A DNA stretch of 64,000 nt from Cacajao melanocephalus (taxonomy: Eukaryota > Chordata > Mammalia > Primates > Pitheciidae), in contig CAUYLG010044406.1 in assembly GCA_963573385.1 (NCBI GenBank), positions 1 through 64,000 of the forward strand. Reading direction: 5' to 3'. Positions within the stretch are counted from its first letter, which is position 1, and every line of letters begins with the position of its first letter. The notes beneath the pieces were generated by a model. The model worked only from the letters and a program-made list of their open reading frames with translations, was not told the origin of the DNA and searched no databases. A program made the translations under genes and the position numbers. This document shows positions 39,051-50,726 of the stretch, one piece after another.

Positions 39051-39434
39051 TGCTCCCTTTTGAGGCATCTTAACAGACTGAACTTGCCAAAGCCAGCGTC
39101 AATTTTTCCCATAAATGTTTTCCATTATTATAACAAAAATACCAATTGCTTTAGGGCTTGTTAACAGATCAGAAATATGTTACACACTTTTTTTAAGGTA
39201 CCTGCTATGGGTTCTTCCAAGTCTTGACTAGAATCACCAGTACCTTCTAGATAGAAGACTAGAGCAAAAAATTTGAGATAGGCAAAGTGTCTTCTTGTAC
39301 AAGATTTATCTTGCAATTGATCATGTTTGCAGTTTCCTCACCATTTAATGCAACCATACAGACACAGTTTGCCTCATCTCAGAGTATTAAGCTATATCTT
39401 TAAGGAGATTAGAAACTGCCCAGTTCTACTGTTA

Positions 39435-39792
39435 TAGCTTGTCTTAGTTTTATGCTGCTGTAACAGCATGCCACAAAGTAATTTATAATAGACAGAAATT
39501 TTTTGGCTCATGGTTCTGGAGGGCTGGGAAGTCCAAGATCAACGCATTTGATGAGGGTCCTCTTGTTGTGTTGTAACGTGGCAAAAGATATCACAAGGTG
39601 AGAGAGAGAGCAAGAGGAGGGTGACCACCACCTTTTATAAAGAACCCACTACCAAGATAAAGGTATTAATCCATTCATGGGGGCAGTGCCCATGTCCTAA
39701 AGATCTTTTATACATCCTATCTCCTAGCACCTCCACACTGGGGATCAAGAGTCCAACATATAAACTTTGGGGGATGCATCGAAAACATAGCA
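39435..39792 (-). mobile_element. MLT1-like MaLR LTR, antisense
   Basis: 'cttagttttatgctgctgta', 'ggttctggagggctgggaag', 'tccaagatcaacgcatttga', 'aatccattcatgggggcagt' and 'atataaactttgggggatgc' follow the antisense order of an MLT1-type LTR, which reads TGCTATGTTTTC at its start on the minus strand. Confidence 0.78.
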
Positions 39793-40076
39793 GACGTGAA
39801 TTTGTCAAGATACAATAAAAAGATCTGCCAGATTTATGGCTAATTCACGAATCACCTAATGTTATCTAAAATACCCCCTGTTCTCAGGAATGCTTAGACA
39901 GGACAGTTGACAAAAATGGCTAGATTACTGGAAACTTCACTTCTAGGAATAGGAGGAAGCTGATTCCATTTCTCCCACTTGAAGACTTCCCTTATCAGGC
40001 ATTTCTGATGGCATTCTATTTTCTCTGTTGACTAAAACATCTATTCATTCACTAAACATAAACTAGGCAGCAGTGC

Positions 40077-40080
40077 AAAA

Positions 40081-40127
<47 letters not shown>
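40077..40127. repeat. A-run plus (TA)n microsatellite
   Basis: Thirteen A followed by about 19 TA repeats, directly before a MIR. Highly AT-rich, so prone to slippage and cruciform extrusion. Confidence 0.96.
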
Positions 40128-40129
<2 letters not shown>

Positions 40130-40352
40130 TTTCAGAGTGAGACACACAGGTTCAAAACCTTTTTCAGCCACTTCCTAACTGTGTAAATTTGGAAATGTTA
40201 CTGGCCCATTCTAAGCCTCAATTTCTTTATCTGCAAAATGGAAATGACAGTACCTAGAATTAATTTGATTTCTTAGGATTAAAGAGAAAACATTTCTAAA
40301 GTATCTGATGCAATATCTGGTGCATAGTAGATAGTCAATGATAATTCATTCC
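40128..40352 (+). repeat. MIR SINE, sense
   Basis: 'gccacttcctaactgtgtaa', 'cctcaatttctttatctgca', 'aaatggaaatgacagtacct' and 'tggtgcatagtagatagtca' give a nearly complete MIR. Confidence 0.9.
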
Positions 40353-40494
40353 TTCTTTCCCTTCCTACCCTCTTCATTGGCTAGGTGCTAAAGATACATA
40401 AATTAATAAAGTATGCTCTCTATACTCTAGATGTTGACAATATAGCAACAGGAAAGATTTCCAAATGGCCGGTAGTATAACTTGATTAGGATCT

Positions 40495-41140
40495 TATCAA
40501 GAAACAGATGGTACCTCAAATTGGATAATTTGAGGAGGGTTTAATAAGGTGACTATTTACAAAGGTATCATTTTGGTGAGGAAAACCACAGGAGACAGTG
40601 CAGTGTCCCAGGGCTAAAAATAGTGTGTCACAGACAGGCCTGAAGAGCTGGGGAAAAGCAGAGACTATTCGCTGGAGGGAAAGAATGGGACAGTGCTGTG
40701 CCAGATCTGGCTCACGCCAGCTGCAGGGAGCAGACAGTGCCTTGAATGATGGCACATCAGTAGCTTGAAATTGTCCACGGTAAGAGTATTTACACCATAG
40801 AAATTGGCAAACACTACAAATCAAGGCTTCTCCAACCCCCATACCAATTAACCATGCAGCAGCACATCACTACGTATAATCTTTGCAGTGGGAGGTAACC
40901 AACCCAGAGCAATCCCACAGGAAGGAAACTAAATAAATAAATACTCCAATTTTATTCTCCGTATTCCCCCTTTTCTCCTGCCAATGGCCAAGCTCAATCA
41001 GAAGCCACAGGTCCAGGGAGTTCACTGCTATCTATTGAAGCTGACCTGATCCATTCAGGCCAACAGCAAAGCAGAAAGGATGGGAGAGTGGATCTGGAGG
41101 TCCAAACAAAAGTGCATGAGCATGGGCAACAGTGGAAGAG
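40495..41140 (-). repeat. Ancient LTR-like repeat, antisense, family unresolved
   Basis: 'gaaacagatggtacctcaaa', 'ggagggtttaataaggtgac', 'cagggagcagacagtgcc', then 'caatggccaagctcaatcag' and 'gggagagtggatctggaggt' match, in antisense, a very common mammalian repeat whose sense 3' end reads like an LTR. The unit shared with 38055 lies inside it (40762-40840), either as part of the family or as an insertion. Confidence 0.6.
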
Positions 41141-41176
41141 AGGATGCAGATCTACTGAAAACTAACCGGGTTGAGC

Positions 41177-41292
41177 CCTAAGAAATAAATAAAGTGGTAT
41201 TGTAGCTCAGAACTTTGTGCATTCAAAAGACATTGTCCCTGCACCGTTATAGTCTAAGATCTATCTCTTTGGGATGACATCACACGTTTCTT
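41177..41292. repeat. Unresolved ~115-base repeat, copy A
   Basis: Starts 'cctaagaaataaataaagtg' and ends 'cacacgtttctt'. A second copy in the same orientation lies at 43134-43248 at about 85% identity by eye. Flanks differ. Confidence 0.75.
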
Positions 41293-41479
41293 AAGGAAGG
41301 AATAATATATTCCCTAGGAAAGTCAGGGAAGATAGAGAGGAGATGGGTTTCAAAAGGTGACTAAGAGCTTGCCAAATGTGAAAGACAGCAAAGGACATTA
41401 AAGACAGGGAAACTTTGGAGGAAAACCCTCCAAAGGGTTGATTTTCCTCCAAAGGGCTGGCCAGACATCCCTGTCCTTG

Positions 41480-41720
41480 TGCAATCTCCTGGCCTGTCCG
41501 TGTGGTCGCTCCACCTGGCCTTCCTCATAGCACAGTGGCCTCAGGCATTGTGATTGCTTACCTGGTAGCTTAGGAATCCAGAGCAAGTACTCCAGTGATC
41601 TATGGAGAAGCCACATCACATTTTATGATCTAGTCTCAGAAGTCACATAAAGTCACAGTAGCCACAATCATGAGCCTACCCAGATTTGAGAGGCAGGAAC
41701 ATAGACATCCACATCTCAGA
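41480..41720. repeat. Possible ancient LTR-like repeat
   Basis: 'tttatgatctagtctcagaa' and 'gtcacataaagtcacagtag' resemble the family tentatively called at 6195-6655. Weak. Confidence 0.3.
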
Positions 41721-42084
41721 GTGTTGCACTGTAAGAAGAGCATGTGACAGGGAATTATTGCTGCAAGTGTCTTTGGAATAGGCAGTCTATCAAAGACACC
41801 AAGACAGGGCTACTCCAAAAATAGCTCTCCCCCAAATCAGCTGCAGTCCCCAACTTCCACTATTAATTTCCCATCACTTACTATTTATATACAGGTAAGG
41901 TCTCATGAAGGAAGGTATAGAATATGATTCCAACTTGGCAGCAAGATGTCAAAAAGAGAGGAAGAGATTTTACCTTCTTGAGCCACACAGTAAGTTTTTT
42001 AATGAACCATCACTCTAACTATGTTGCAGAAAATGAATTGGAAAAAAACAAACCAGAGGAAGGAAAATCAAATTGAATGTTGTT

Positions 42085-42262
42085 TGTCTTTTGCCTCTAG
42101 TCTCTCTAAGTGTGCCTCATCCCTTTGCTTGTTTTTAAAATGAGAAAAATAATGGTGCTTACCTCAAGGGGTAACTATGAGAATTAAATATAGGTAAGCT
42201 CAAATGGGTCAGGTGTGAGGTACAGGGTTAGGCACATAGTAAATGCTTGACACACACATACA
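42085..42262 (+). repeat. MIR SINE, sense
   Basis: 'aaaatgagaaaaataatggt', 'gcttacctcaaggggtaact', 'atgagaattaaatataggta' and 'taggcacatagtaaatgctt' follow the 3' two-thirds of MIR. Confidence 0.72.
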
Positions 42263-42309
42263 TGCATTTGCTATTATCATGTTCTCGTTCTCATTAATAT
42301 TCATGTGAA

Positions 42310-42460
42310 AGATAACGATGGTCTAAACTGAGGAAATTGACACATTTTAAATATCTATTGTGTGTAAGGTGAAAATGAGGGAAGAATCAAGGATGACTGC
42401 TATGTTTTGAGTTTGATCAAGAAGTTGGGTGACAATAGATAAGAAAAACAGAGGGAGACA
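42310..42460 (-). repeat. L2 fragment, antisense
   Basis: 'gaagaatcaaggatgactgc' followed by 'gagtttgatcaagaagttgg' is the reverse-complement pattern of an internal L2 3' region. Confidence 0.55.
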
Positions 42461-42534
42461 GCTCTGCCAGCCCCAGCCACAAGCCTGCTCATTCCCCAGG
42501 GCTTGCTTTCAGAATGGTTAGCTGTTAAAGCTTA

Positions 42535-42625
42535 GAGAGGCTGACAAGTTTCTCAACTACTCTAAGCTTCAATTTCTTCATCTGTGAACAGGAGATAACA
42601 ATAAAGTGTCAATGTACACTTAATT
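42535..42625 (+). repeat. MIR fragment, sense
   Basis: 'ctaagcttcaatttcttcat' and 'ctgtgaacaggagataacaa' represent the MIR core; short and diverged. Confidence 0.5.
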
Positions 42626-43133
42626 AATGTGAATTTAACTCTGTGATCTCAGCGTAAGAGAGAGAAAAAATAATTTAAATTCTGTAACCGCTATTTAAAC
42701 CATTTCACTCAATGAGCAGAGCTCCAAAATGAATGTGATAAGGATGAGAAGAACCTGCTATTGCTTCACTCAACTGGGTTCCCCCAGGTGCCTCCCATAC
42801 TATTTGCTTACGAAGGTTTAACATACATGTTTTTATATGATATGGCCCTAAATCAGATCCAGTACAACTGGGACCAATCTTTAGTAGGATGATCAAAATG
42901 CCATCAAAGCAAGGAATTATAAAAAATTAAACATATATACTTTAATAATTTATTTTAGCTTAAAACCAGTGATAAATTTATCTTATGTTTTCCTGTAGAG
43001 CCAAGACTTTATTCTTTCCTGGTATGTGGATACACTGACAGTAGTTCCATACCATATTCCTAGAGTAAACTTTAACGCTTTCCAGTTTGCAGCAACAATG
43101 CAACCTTGAGAGTCAAAAGTAGCAAGATCAAGA
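42626..43133. other. Unassigned
   Basis: No repeat or gene recognised. Confidence 0.35.
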
Positions 43134-43248
43134 CCTAAGAAATAAATAAGGTGGTATGGTAGCTCAGACCTCTGTGAGTTCAAAACACATTGTCCATATG
43201 CAGTTACAGTCTAAGATCTACCTCTCTGGATGACAGCACACATTTCTT
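43134..43248. repeat. Unresolved ~115-base repeat, copy B
   Basis: Starts 'cctaagaaataaataaggtg', contains 'acagtctaagatctacctct' and ends 'cacacatttctt'. It is the partner of 41177-41292, same orientation, 1.96 kb apart. Confidence 0.75.
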
Positions 43249-44010
43249 CAAGTGTGATTTGTGCCCGTACACCCCTTATACCAGTTCCATTCCTGCCTGG
43301 CAGAGCCTCTCCCTGGGTTCAAACACACTGGACAGGGTGCACCGCTGGATTGGTGCTGTGCTGCCATGTATTTCTCCTTCTCTGGATTTTAATCATAACT
43401 CAGACATCCAGTGAGCCATTAAACCACCTAAAATGCTTCCCAAAGAATGCACAAGAATAATATGACTCCATTTCAAACAATCAAACTGAACAGAATACTC
43501 GGGAAGCATCAGGGAGGAGGCCGAGCAGAGTGTCATCTTACCACCAGCAGAATCAGAGCAACTCCCCATCACCAGCTGAAGGAAGAGCCAGAAATGAAAA
43601 AACAAATAAACAAATATAGGCAGGCACTAGACACAAAGACCTCTAAGCTGGGGCATTCTGGGCTGACAAGAGTGACTGTTGGACCCCGGGCAGCCAATAA
43701 AGCCATTTAACCCACCTCCACTGTCGAACTGGACCCTCATAGTTGTATCTTTTCCTTTCCACAAACCACTCTCCAACGTGCCCATTCTCAGCCCCTCTCC
43801 CAGTCTCCCTGTCTCTCTCCCTTTCCTCCCTCTTCCTCTCTCTCTCTCTAAGTTGACTCTGTTTTCCATTCTAGTGCTAGGTACAAGAGGGACGTTGTAG
43901 ATTACCAAAGCCTTCTACAAGCTGTCTGGAGCGCAGTCCTAGTTCACACATCACTTGACTACAGCTCCCTACGTTCCCTCAACTTGGTGTCCCGTTAGTT
44001 TCCAAGCTCA
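43249..44010. other. Unassigned, with a TC-rich stretch
   Basis: Pyrimidine-rich at about 43795-43852. Overlapping frames on both strands (43393-43908) cancel each other as gene candidates. Nothing recognised. Confidence 0.4.
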
Positions 44011-44014
44011 GTGC

Positions 44015-44465
44015 ATTCCTTCATTTCCTCTTCTGTATTTCCACAGCCACATCCTTAGGTCAAGCTCCATGAGCTTTTCTGTGGGCTTAGGCAACAGTTT
44101 TCTCCAGAGGCGCTCAGCCACCCACTCCTTTTCCATGGCATCATGCAAGTTGACTTTCCATCTCATTATGTAAGTCTCTTTCTTCAAATGGTTCCATTGC
44201 TTGGGATAAGGCCCAGTGTTCCAACAAGACCTACAATGCTTCTAACGGTGTTCCAGATGACACGTTCAGCCTCTCCTGTAGCCAGCCCTCCTCCACATCA
44301 CTCTTCTCTTGGGCCTCAGTGATGTAACAATTTATCCTGGCCCTTTCTCCATATGGCTCATGCTATCGCTGTCCTTCTGAAATGCCTTTCTACCCATTCC
44401 CACAATGACCTCCTGCTGATCCGACAAGATCCAGGTTAAATGGCACCTTTTCCGGGACGCAGGAA
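44015..44465 (+). repeat. L2 LINE, sense
   Basis: 'acaatgcttctaacggtgtt', 'tcctgtagccagccctcctc', 'tctgaaatgcctttctaccc' and 'atccaggttaaatggcacct' match L2 internal 3' sequence in order. Confidence 0.72.
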
Positions 44466-44489
44466 AACCAATGCAGTCGTCTGCAAAAC

Positions 44490-44905
44490 TGGCAGGCAGA
44501 GCTCACAGTCAAGTGAGAGACACAGGCTTAAACCACACAAACACAGACTCCGATGACACAACAAGGGTAAGACTGAAACTGTGACCAGGCTGAAAAAGAA
44601 AAGAAGTGCTTCCAACTGAAGAAACAGCATGGGCAAAGGCCCTCTGATGTGAGGGACCACAGCAAGCAGGAGACAGCAAGGAAAAGCCAGCATGGAGAGA
44701 GAGGAGAGCTGCGGGGAGTGCCTGTGAGTGCAGCTGGTAGCGGGCAGGCCACGTGAGGCCTTGATGTCCACAAGAAACTTGTTATTTTTTTAGACCAGTG
44801 GGAAGATATTGCAGAGTGTTCCCTGGAAGAGAGCCTAGCTCAGTTTTGCGTTCCAAAAAGATCTTTTTGGCTGCCATCTAGAGAATGAATGTGTAGGGGG
44901 CTGGG
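44490..44905 (-). repeat. L2 LINE, antisense
   Basis: 'cagcatgggcaaaggccctc', 'cacgtgaggccttgatgtcc', 'gaccagtgggaagatattgc', 'tttttggctgccatctagag' are the reverse complement of L2. It directly follows a sense L2, giving an inverted pair. The 111- and 81-codon minus-strand frames here are L2 sequence. Confidence 0.72.
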
Positions 44906-45186
44906 TGAATAGTCACTAAAGAGGAAATTAAATGTAATTCCTCTAACACATACCAACTGAAAGTGTGGAGAAGAGATCCACCCTATTCTGAGTGGTACAG
45001 AAAACCACCCCAAAATTCTATACTTGCTATGAATAATCCACAAATTATGATAAAGTACTCATCTGGTTCTGACCAAGAGACCTTTATCCCAGCATTCCCG
45101 TGCATGTCTCAAGCCAGCCTAGAATTAGAGAAGATTGTCATCTTGCTCCCAGAGTCTCCAGGAAAAAAAGAAAAATCACCAAATAT

Positions 45187-45513
<327 letters not shown>

Positions 45514-45718
45514 AAAATCACCAAATATTTATATGACTTAACCATTATATTTCTGTGTTCATATAGCCATGAATATTTCCTTCTCAGAACAAAAATGTTA
45601 TGTTGATCCTTTCTTACAGTTGGTTCCTGAGTTGATGCCGTCATTAAGACTCTTTTTTTTCCCCATGGTAGTCGGAGGTTGACCTTTAAATTCTTGCTTT
45701 GAAAATTGTCTGTTAGCC

Positions 45719-46078
45719 CTTTCTTTCTTTCTTTCTTTCTTTTTTAATTTTTTTATTATACTTTAAGTTCTGGGGTACATGTGCAGATTGTACAGGTTTG
45801 TTACACAGGTATACACGTGCCATGGTGGTTTACTGCATCCATGCCCCTGTCATCTACATTAGGTATTTCTCCTAATGCTATCCCTCCCCAATCCCGCCAC
45901 CCAAGTAACGCCACACATCTACAACCATCTGATCTTTGACAAACCTGTCAAAAACAAACAATGGGGAAAGGATTTCCTATTTAATAAATGATGTTGGGAA
46001 AACCGGCTGGACATATGCAGAAAGCTGAAACTGGATCCCTTCCTTACACCTTATTCAAAAGTTAACTCCAGATGGATC
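45719..46078. mobile_element. L1 with 5' inversion (twin-priming structure)
   Basis: 45746-45901 is an L1 3' UTR read antisense ('attatactttaagttctggg' to 'ctaatgctatccctccccaa'), preceded by its tail as T-rich (TTTC)n at 45719-45745. From about 45902 the strand switches: 'taacgccacacatctacaac' to 'aaagttaactccagatggat' is L1 ORF2 C-terminal sequence in sense. The ~1 kb of L1 normally between the two pieces is missing. This is the arrangement left when a second primer initiates on the L1 RNA. Confidence 0.92.
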
Positions 46079-46189
46079 ATTAATATTCTTAAATATCTGT
46101 ATGTTTGGCATCATTTATTTTACAAAACACTTTTATATGTGAGAATTTTGTTCTTTATGTGAATACTTCAGTTATATTAGTTGCCAAAA

Positions 46190-46230
46190 TACACACACAC
46201 ACAGACACACACACACACACACACACACAC
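46190..46230. repeat. (CA)n microsatellite
   Basis: About 40 bases of CA with one 'ga' interruption. Confidence 0.95.
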
Positions 46231-47139
46231 GTATACAGCAGGAAGAAATAAAAAGTATTTGTGGCAGATTAATAATCTGAGACATCAAGCAGCAGGTAGT
46301 ATTCATATTCCCTGCAGCACCCCCGTTTGGTCCATGAGACAGTGAGTTACCATTTGCCATGGGGAAGGAGTTGCCAAGGAGGAGTAAGGAGAAACACCTA
46401 AGTCTTGACTTTGAGACAGAAGCCTCAGATGTGAGAAAGGAGATGGGTGCACATTTTTAAAGCAAAGGAGCTAGTCTCTACCCTATCTTCCCTCCCCACA
46501 CACCACCCCCTATCCTGCTCCATTCCATAAGAGTTTGAACACGTAAGAAGAGGAGAGACAGAGAAATCTAGATGAAAAGAGCAATGAGGAATTTTTTTAC
46601 TCTTTTCCTCCTCTGGCCAAACTAGAAACTTGAAGAATACTGGGACATTCTCCTGTGATGGTTGAGAATGTGTGACGGTGGAAAAAAAAAAACATTGCAA
46701 ATATATTTTCTAGATACTGTTGGAGGGCAGCAGTCTTTCCAAATATATTCAGCCCCGTAAGACTTGAAGGAAATCAGAGTGTGGGTGGCACGTACACACA
46801 GACGTGAGAAAGGCCCCGCCCACCATCATCAGCCACAGTCTGTGAGTATCTCATGTGCCCAACACAAGCACAAGCCAACAAGCAATCCTGGGACACCCCC
46901 TGGGGAGGAATTCCCAAAAAAAGAAAAAGGAGAAAGTAGGCACCTATAGCATGAAAAGAGTGATAGTTGCTTCTCTGTGTGATTTCCCCAGGTGTCTACC
47001 ACTGTAAGATAATAGACTACAGGAACATCAGCAGAATAGAAAAATGGATGTGGCATCTCTCCACCTTCAGTATTAGGAGAGGCACTCCCTCTTTCCTTGG
47101 GATAATAAAGAAGCTGGATTAGGAGAAAGGAAGAGGAAG
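46231..47139. other. Unassigned
   Basis: No repeat or gene recognised. Confidence 0.4.
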
Positions 47140-47861
47140 CAATATGGTTTGGATGTTTGTCCCCTTCAAATCTCATGTTGAAATGTGATTCTCAATGTTG
47201 GAAGTGGGGCCTGGTAAAGAGTGGTTGGATCACAAGAGCAGATCCCTCATGAATGGTTTAGCACCATCCCCTTGATGATAAGTGAGTTTTTGCTTAGTTA
47301 GTTCACACAATACCTGGTTGACGAAAAGAATCTGGGACCTCCCTCTTTTCTCTCTCTTGTTCTTGTTCTCACCATGTAATATGCCAGCTCCTAGTTTTTC
47401 TTCCGCCATGATTGTAGTTTTCCTGAAGCCCTCACCAGCTGCAGATGCTGACACCATGTTTCTCGTACGGTCTGCAGAACTGTAAACCAAAATAAAAAAC
47501 TTTTTGACAGTGCACGATGGCTCACACCTATAATCCCAGCACTTTGGAAGGCTGAGGCAGGTGGATCGCTTGAAATCAGAAGTTTGAGACCAGCCTACAT
47601 GGTGAAACCCCGACTCTACTAAAAACACAAAAATTACCCCAGTGTGGTGGTGTGTGCATGTAACCCCAGCTACTCAGAAGGCTGAGACACAAGAGTTGCT
47701 TAAACCCAGGAGGTGGCGGTTGCAGTGAGTCAGGATCACGCCACTGCTCCAGCCTGGGTGGCAGAGAGAGACTCTGTATCTAGAAAAAAAAAAAAACTTT
47801 TCTTTATAAATTACCCAGCCTCAGGTATTTCCTTATAGGAACACAAGAATGGACTAACACA
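47140..47861 (+). mobile_element. MaLR LTR, sense, split by an Alu
   Basis: It runs from 'aatatggtttggatgtttgt' through 'ttgaaatgtgattctcaatg', 'gatccctcatgaatggttta' and 'tccgccatgattgtagtttt'. After the Alu come 'cttttctttataaattaccc' and the end 'ggactaacaca'. The canonical TG start is replaced by CA. The flanks 'ggaag' and 'gaaag' agree at 4 of 5. Confidence 0.9.
47505..47790 (+). mobile_element. Alu, sense, nested in the MaLR LTR
   Basis: A complete but diverged dimeric Alu. Target duplication 'aaaaaactttt' at 47494-47504 and 47791-47801. Removing it restores a continuous LTR (the CTTTTCTTTATAAATT region), so it is younger than the LTR. Confidence 0.95.
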
Positions 47862-49770
47862 GAAAGAAACTTGATGGGGAAAGCAGTCTCGATACAGTTG
47901 AACAGCGAACTCATTAAGCTTTGAGCTGGACTATATTTTATACATCTTGGCCAAGAAATTAGGAAATTGTACCAGTTTATTTTAAAAACAGGTTGAAGAT
48001 TTGGTGGCAGAAATTAAAGTTGGTCTAGAAATAAAGCTACTTTTTGGAACAAAAATATACAACCATACAACTAATACCAATTTCATGTATACATCACACA
48101 TTACAGGAGAATATAGGAGGTTCCTGGCATACAATTTTCGGCCTGACTACTTCGGAGGTGAGTGAATGAGATGTTAGCGTGATAAAAAGGAAAGCTTAAA
48201 GGTCCATTTTATTGAAAATACAAGCACTATTTACTGCTGAAGTTTGGTCTGTCAATGAGAATCAGAAGGCATGAGATTGAGCCAGGTAATCCAAACGCTG
48301 AAGCTTTAGTCTGTTAAAAAGCAACATTCCTTATGCTACAGCAACCCAAAGGGGCAAATTAAATTCTTATTATAAATCTCAGAAAATATTGTTGATTTGT
48401 AGTGTAAGACATCCTCCTCTCAACTGAATCCTGGCCCCTCCAGAAGATTCACTTTAATTGTTGGCAAAAGTGCCACTTGAGACAATTATGGTAATCCAGT
48501 CTGGCTGCAATCAAAGCAGGCAACATTTTTTCAAATCTACTAAAGTCAACCACTGTCTCTTTCTTTCTATATTTTGAAGATGATAATATGTATGTTAACT
48601 ACATTTAAACTATTCTCTTCAAAGCTTATAAAAGGTGTACTTTCCTCCACTCCACCCCCTCATGAGAAAGAGAGAAAACCAAACTAACATCAAAGTCTTG
48701 TTTACTAAAATCTGTGAAAGTCAGCTTTGGTTAATTGTTTTTACTGCTGAAATTCAAATGACCATCCCCTTCCACCTCTTTGCCTCCCCTGTCTGGCTCT
48801 GTCCACTGGAAATCATCCGGGATCCACACTTCAGCACCAACAGGATATGGGGTGGAGGGGAAGGGTTTTTGCATGGAGGCAGGGAGGAAAAGAAGAATGC
48901 CTCCCAGCTAAAGTTGAAATCAAAACATTCATAAAAGCAAGCATCATATGCAAGACAGAGTGCTGCTTCTCAGGAATGGCTCCTAAGGGCAGTGCAGGAA
49001 CAGCAAACAATAAAGAGGCAGACACCAGCCCGGCAGCAGGTAGAACAGGTGCAGAGATGGGCACCTCCAATATCAAGGTGAAACCGGTCACGCGGATGTT
49101 CTTTACAGAAAGCTAACATGCTGCCTGAAAGAGCCCATGCAGCTCTCCAAGTGAGAAATGCTCCTGGATTGTTATTATTTATCTAGAGCCCCAGGTGTAC
49201 ATTGAGCTCTATAATAGGTAGCATGTGCCAAAACAAAGAGCAGAGCCCTTGCCCCAAAGAGTTTGCCGTCTAAAGGCACATTTGGGTACAGTTATACTCT
49301 ACGAATCGGCAAAGCAGCAAATAAACACAACACAGACAGACACCAAGGAATAGATCTTTGCTGAATGTGTCAGAGCTTTTGAAAACAGGAGGGCTTTTAA
49401 AGGAGCTGTGGTTTGTATTTCATGTTGTATTGGATTTTTTTCTGAAAAAAGAAAAAAGAAGAACCTACTGTTAATAAGAATTTAAAGAGATCTTGACAGG
49501 CTAGAGCAATAGGTTAAATATACCAACATGACTTTAAATACATCTGGGGACAAAATATAAAGACAGCTTAGGAGCTCGATTACAAGTTAATACCATCAAC
49601 ACCACATTATAGTTGAACTCCCCAAAGAATAAGTTGATATCAGGATGAATTCATAAAAGGAAAGTCTCTAGGAAGAGAAAGGTGAGTTGGTTCAGGGCAG
49701 TCTCTGAGCAGGGTCTGGCTCAGATACAACATCCCAGATCAGACTGCTAAGATGCCATGCAGCACAGTCA
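47862..49770. other. Unassigned
   Basis: About 1.9 kb without a recognised repeat. Two plus-strand frames of 99 and 89 codons (48635-48934 and 48847-49116) overlap in different frames. I see no domain, splice-site support or homology. Confidence 0.4.
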
Positions 49771-49774
49771 TTAC

Positions 49775-49895
49775 AAGACCAGGCTCTGGACTCAAATTAA
49801 CAGTTTATAGATCAGGCCTCTATCTGCCAGGTGTGTCACCTTGGAAGAGTGCATTTACTTCTCTGTGTTACAGTTTCCTCATTTGTAACACCTAA
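49775..49895 (+). repeat. MIR SINE, sense, followed by a purine tract
   Basis: 'accaggctctggactcaaat', 'tgccaggtgtgtcaccttgg' and 'ttacagtttcctcatttgta' form the 5' half of MIR. A purine-only-like A/G tract (about 49893-49950) follows. Confidence 0.75.
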
Positions 49896-49950
49896 AAAAA
49901 AAAGGAACAGAGAAAGAGAGAAAAGAAAGAACAAAAAAGGAAAAGAAGGA

Positions 49951-50358
49951 TGCTAAGAACACTGAATGTATGGGAAAATCCTCATAGTGTCTACCATGCA
50001 GTGAGCTATTCTTATAGCTAAGCCTCTGAAGCCTCCTAGTCTCTCCTTTCCCTCTTCCACTGAAACCTTGTTGTGACTCAGTCTCCCTCAGCCCTGTTCC
50101 TGAGCTTCAGTTCTGATAACCTTCAGTTTGGGAAGCAAGCCCGAGGCAGTAGCGATACAGTACTCCATGACAGGCCCTTCCTCAAGTATTCTTAAGTCCT
50201 TAATTTTCAGCTTGGTGAAAATTCACCCATATTTACACTTCTGCAAAATAAACAGAACCAAGACTTACGTTTCACAATTTACGTCATTGATTCCATGTGC
50301 AATCATGGTTCATGATTAATGAGTTTCTAGCAGTTTCAAAATGTTTCTTTCTCTGTAA
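49951..50358. other. Unassigned
   Basis: No repeat or gene recognised. Confidence 0.35.
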
Positions 50359-50420
50359 CGTGTTTCTTCTAACTATGACAGAGGGGCTGAGGAGAAACGA
50401 GAAAGGAGGGGAAAGAGACA
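50359..50420. repeat. 62-base dispersed direct duplication, copy A
   Basis: 'cgtgtttcttctaactatga' to 'ggggaaagagaca' recurs at 51965-52027 with only one substitution and one single-base indel. The flanks on both sides differ. Confidence 0.95.
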
Positions 50421-50639
50421 CTGGGAGTGGGTTGTGCTACAATATAAATGGGAAATTTATAATGTGGGAGACCTTGTGTCTCACCACTCTGGCCTTTGCC
50501 TAGGATGCGTGCCCTGTTTTGTTCTCACAACTCTTCCTTCTGGGCCCAAACCACTGCCATTTGTTGACAGGACCTCCAAGATGTTGCCCTGTCTCTGTAC
50601 TTCATCCACCTGTTGGTGAAGTCCAGTCTTCTATTGGTG

Positions 50640-50683
50640 TATTAGCCAAGGTTCTCCAAAGAAATGCAGCCGATAGGAGAGAC

Positions 50684-50726
<43 letters not shown>

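Noticed and set aside
43150..43190. 'tagctcaga' and 'agttcaaaac' resembling tRNA A and B boxes, considered as a tRNA gene or tRNA-derived SINE head
   Set aside because: The two boxes are too close together, and no cloverleaf or 3' terminator run fits.
48635..49116. Overlapping 99- and 89-codon plus-strand ORFs in a repeat-free stretch, considered as an exon
   Set aside because: Different frames overlap, no domain is recognisable, and splice sites or conservation cannot be shown from this sequence.
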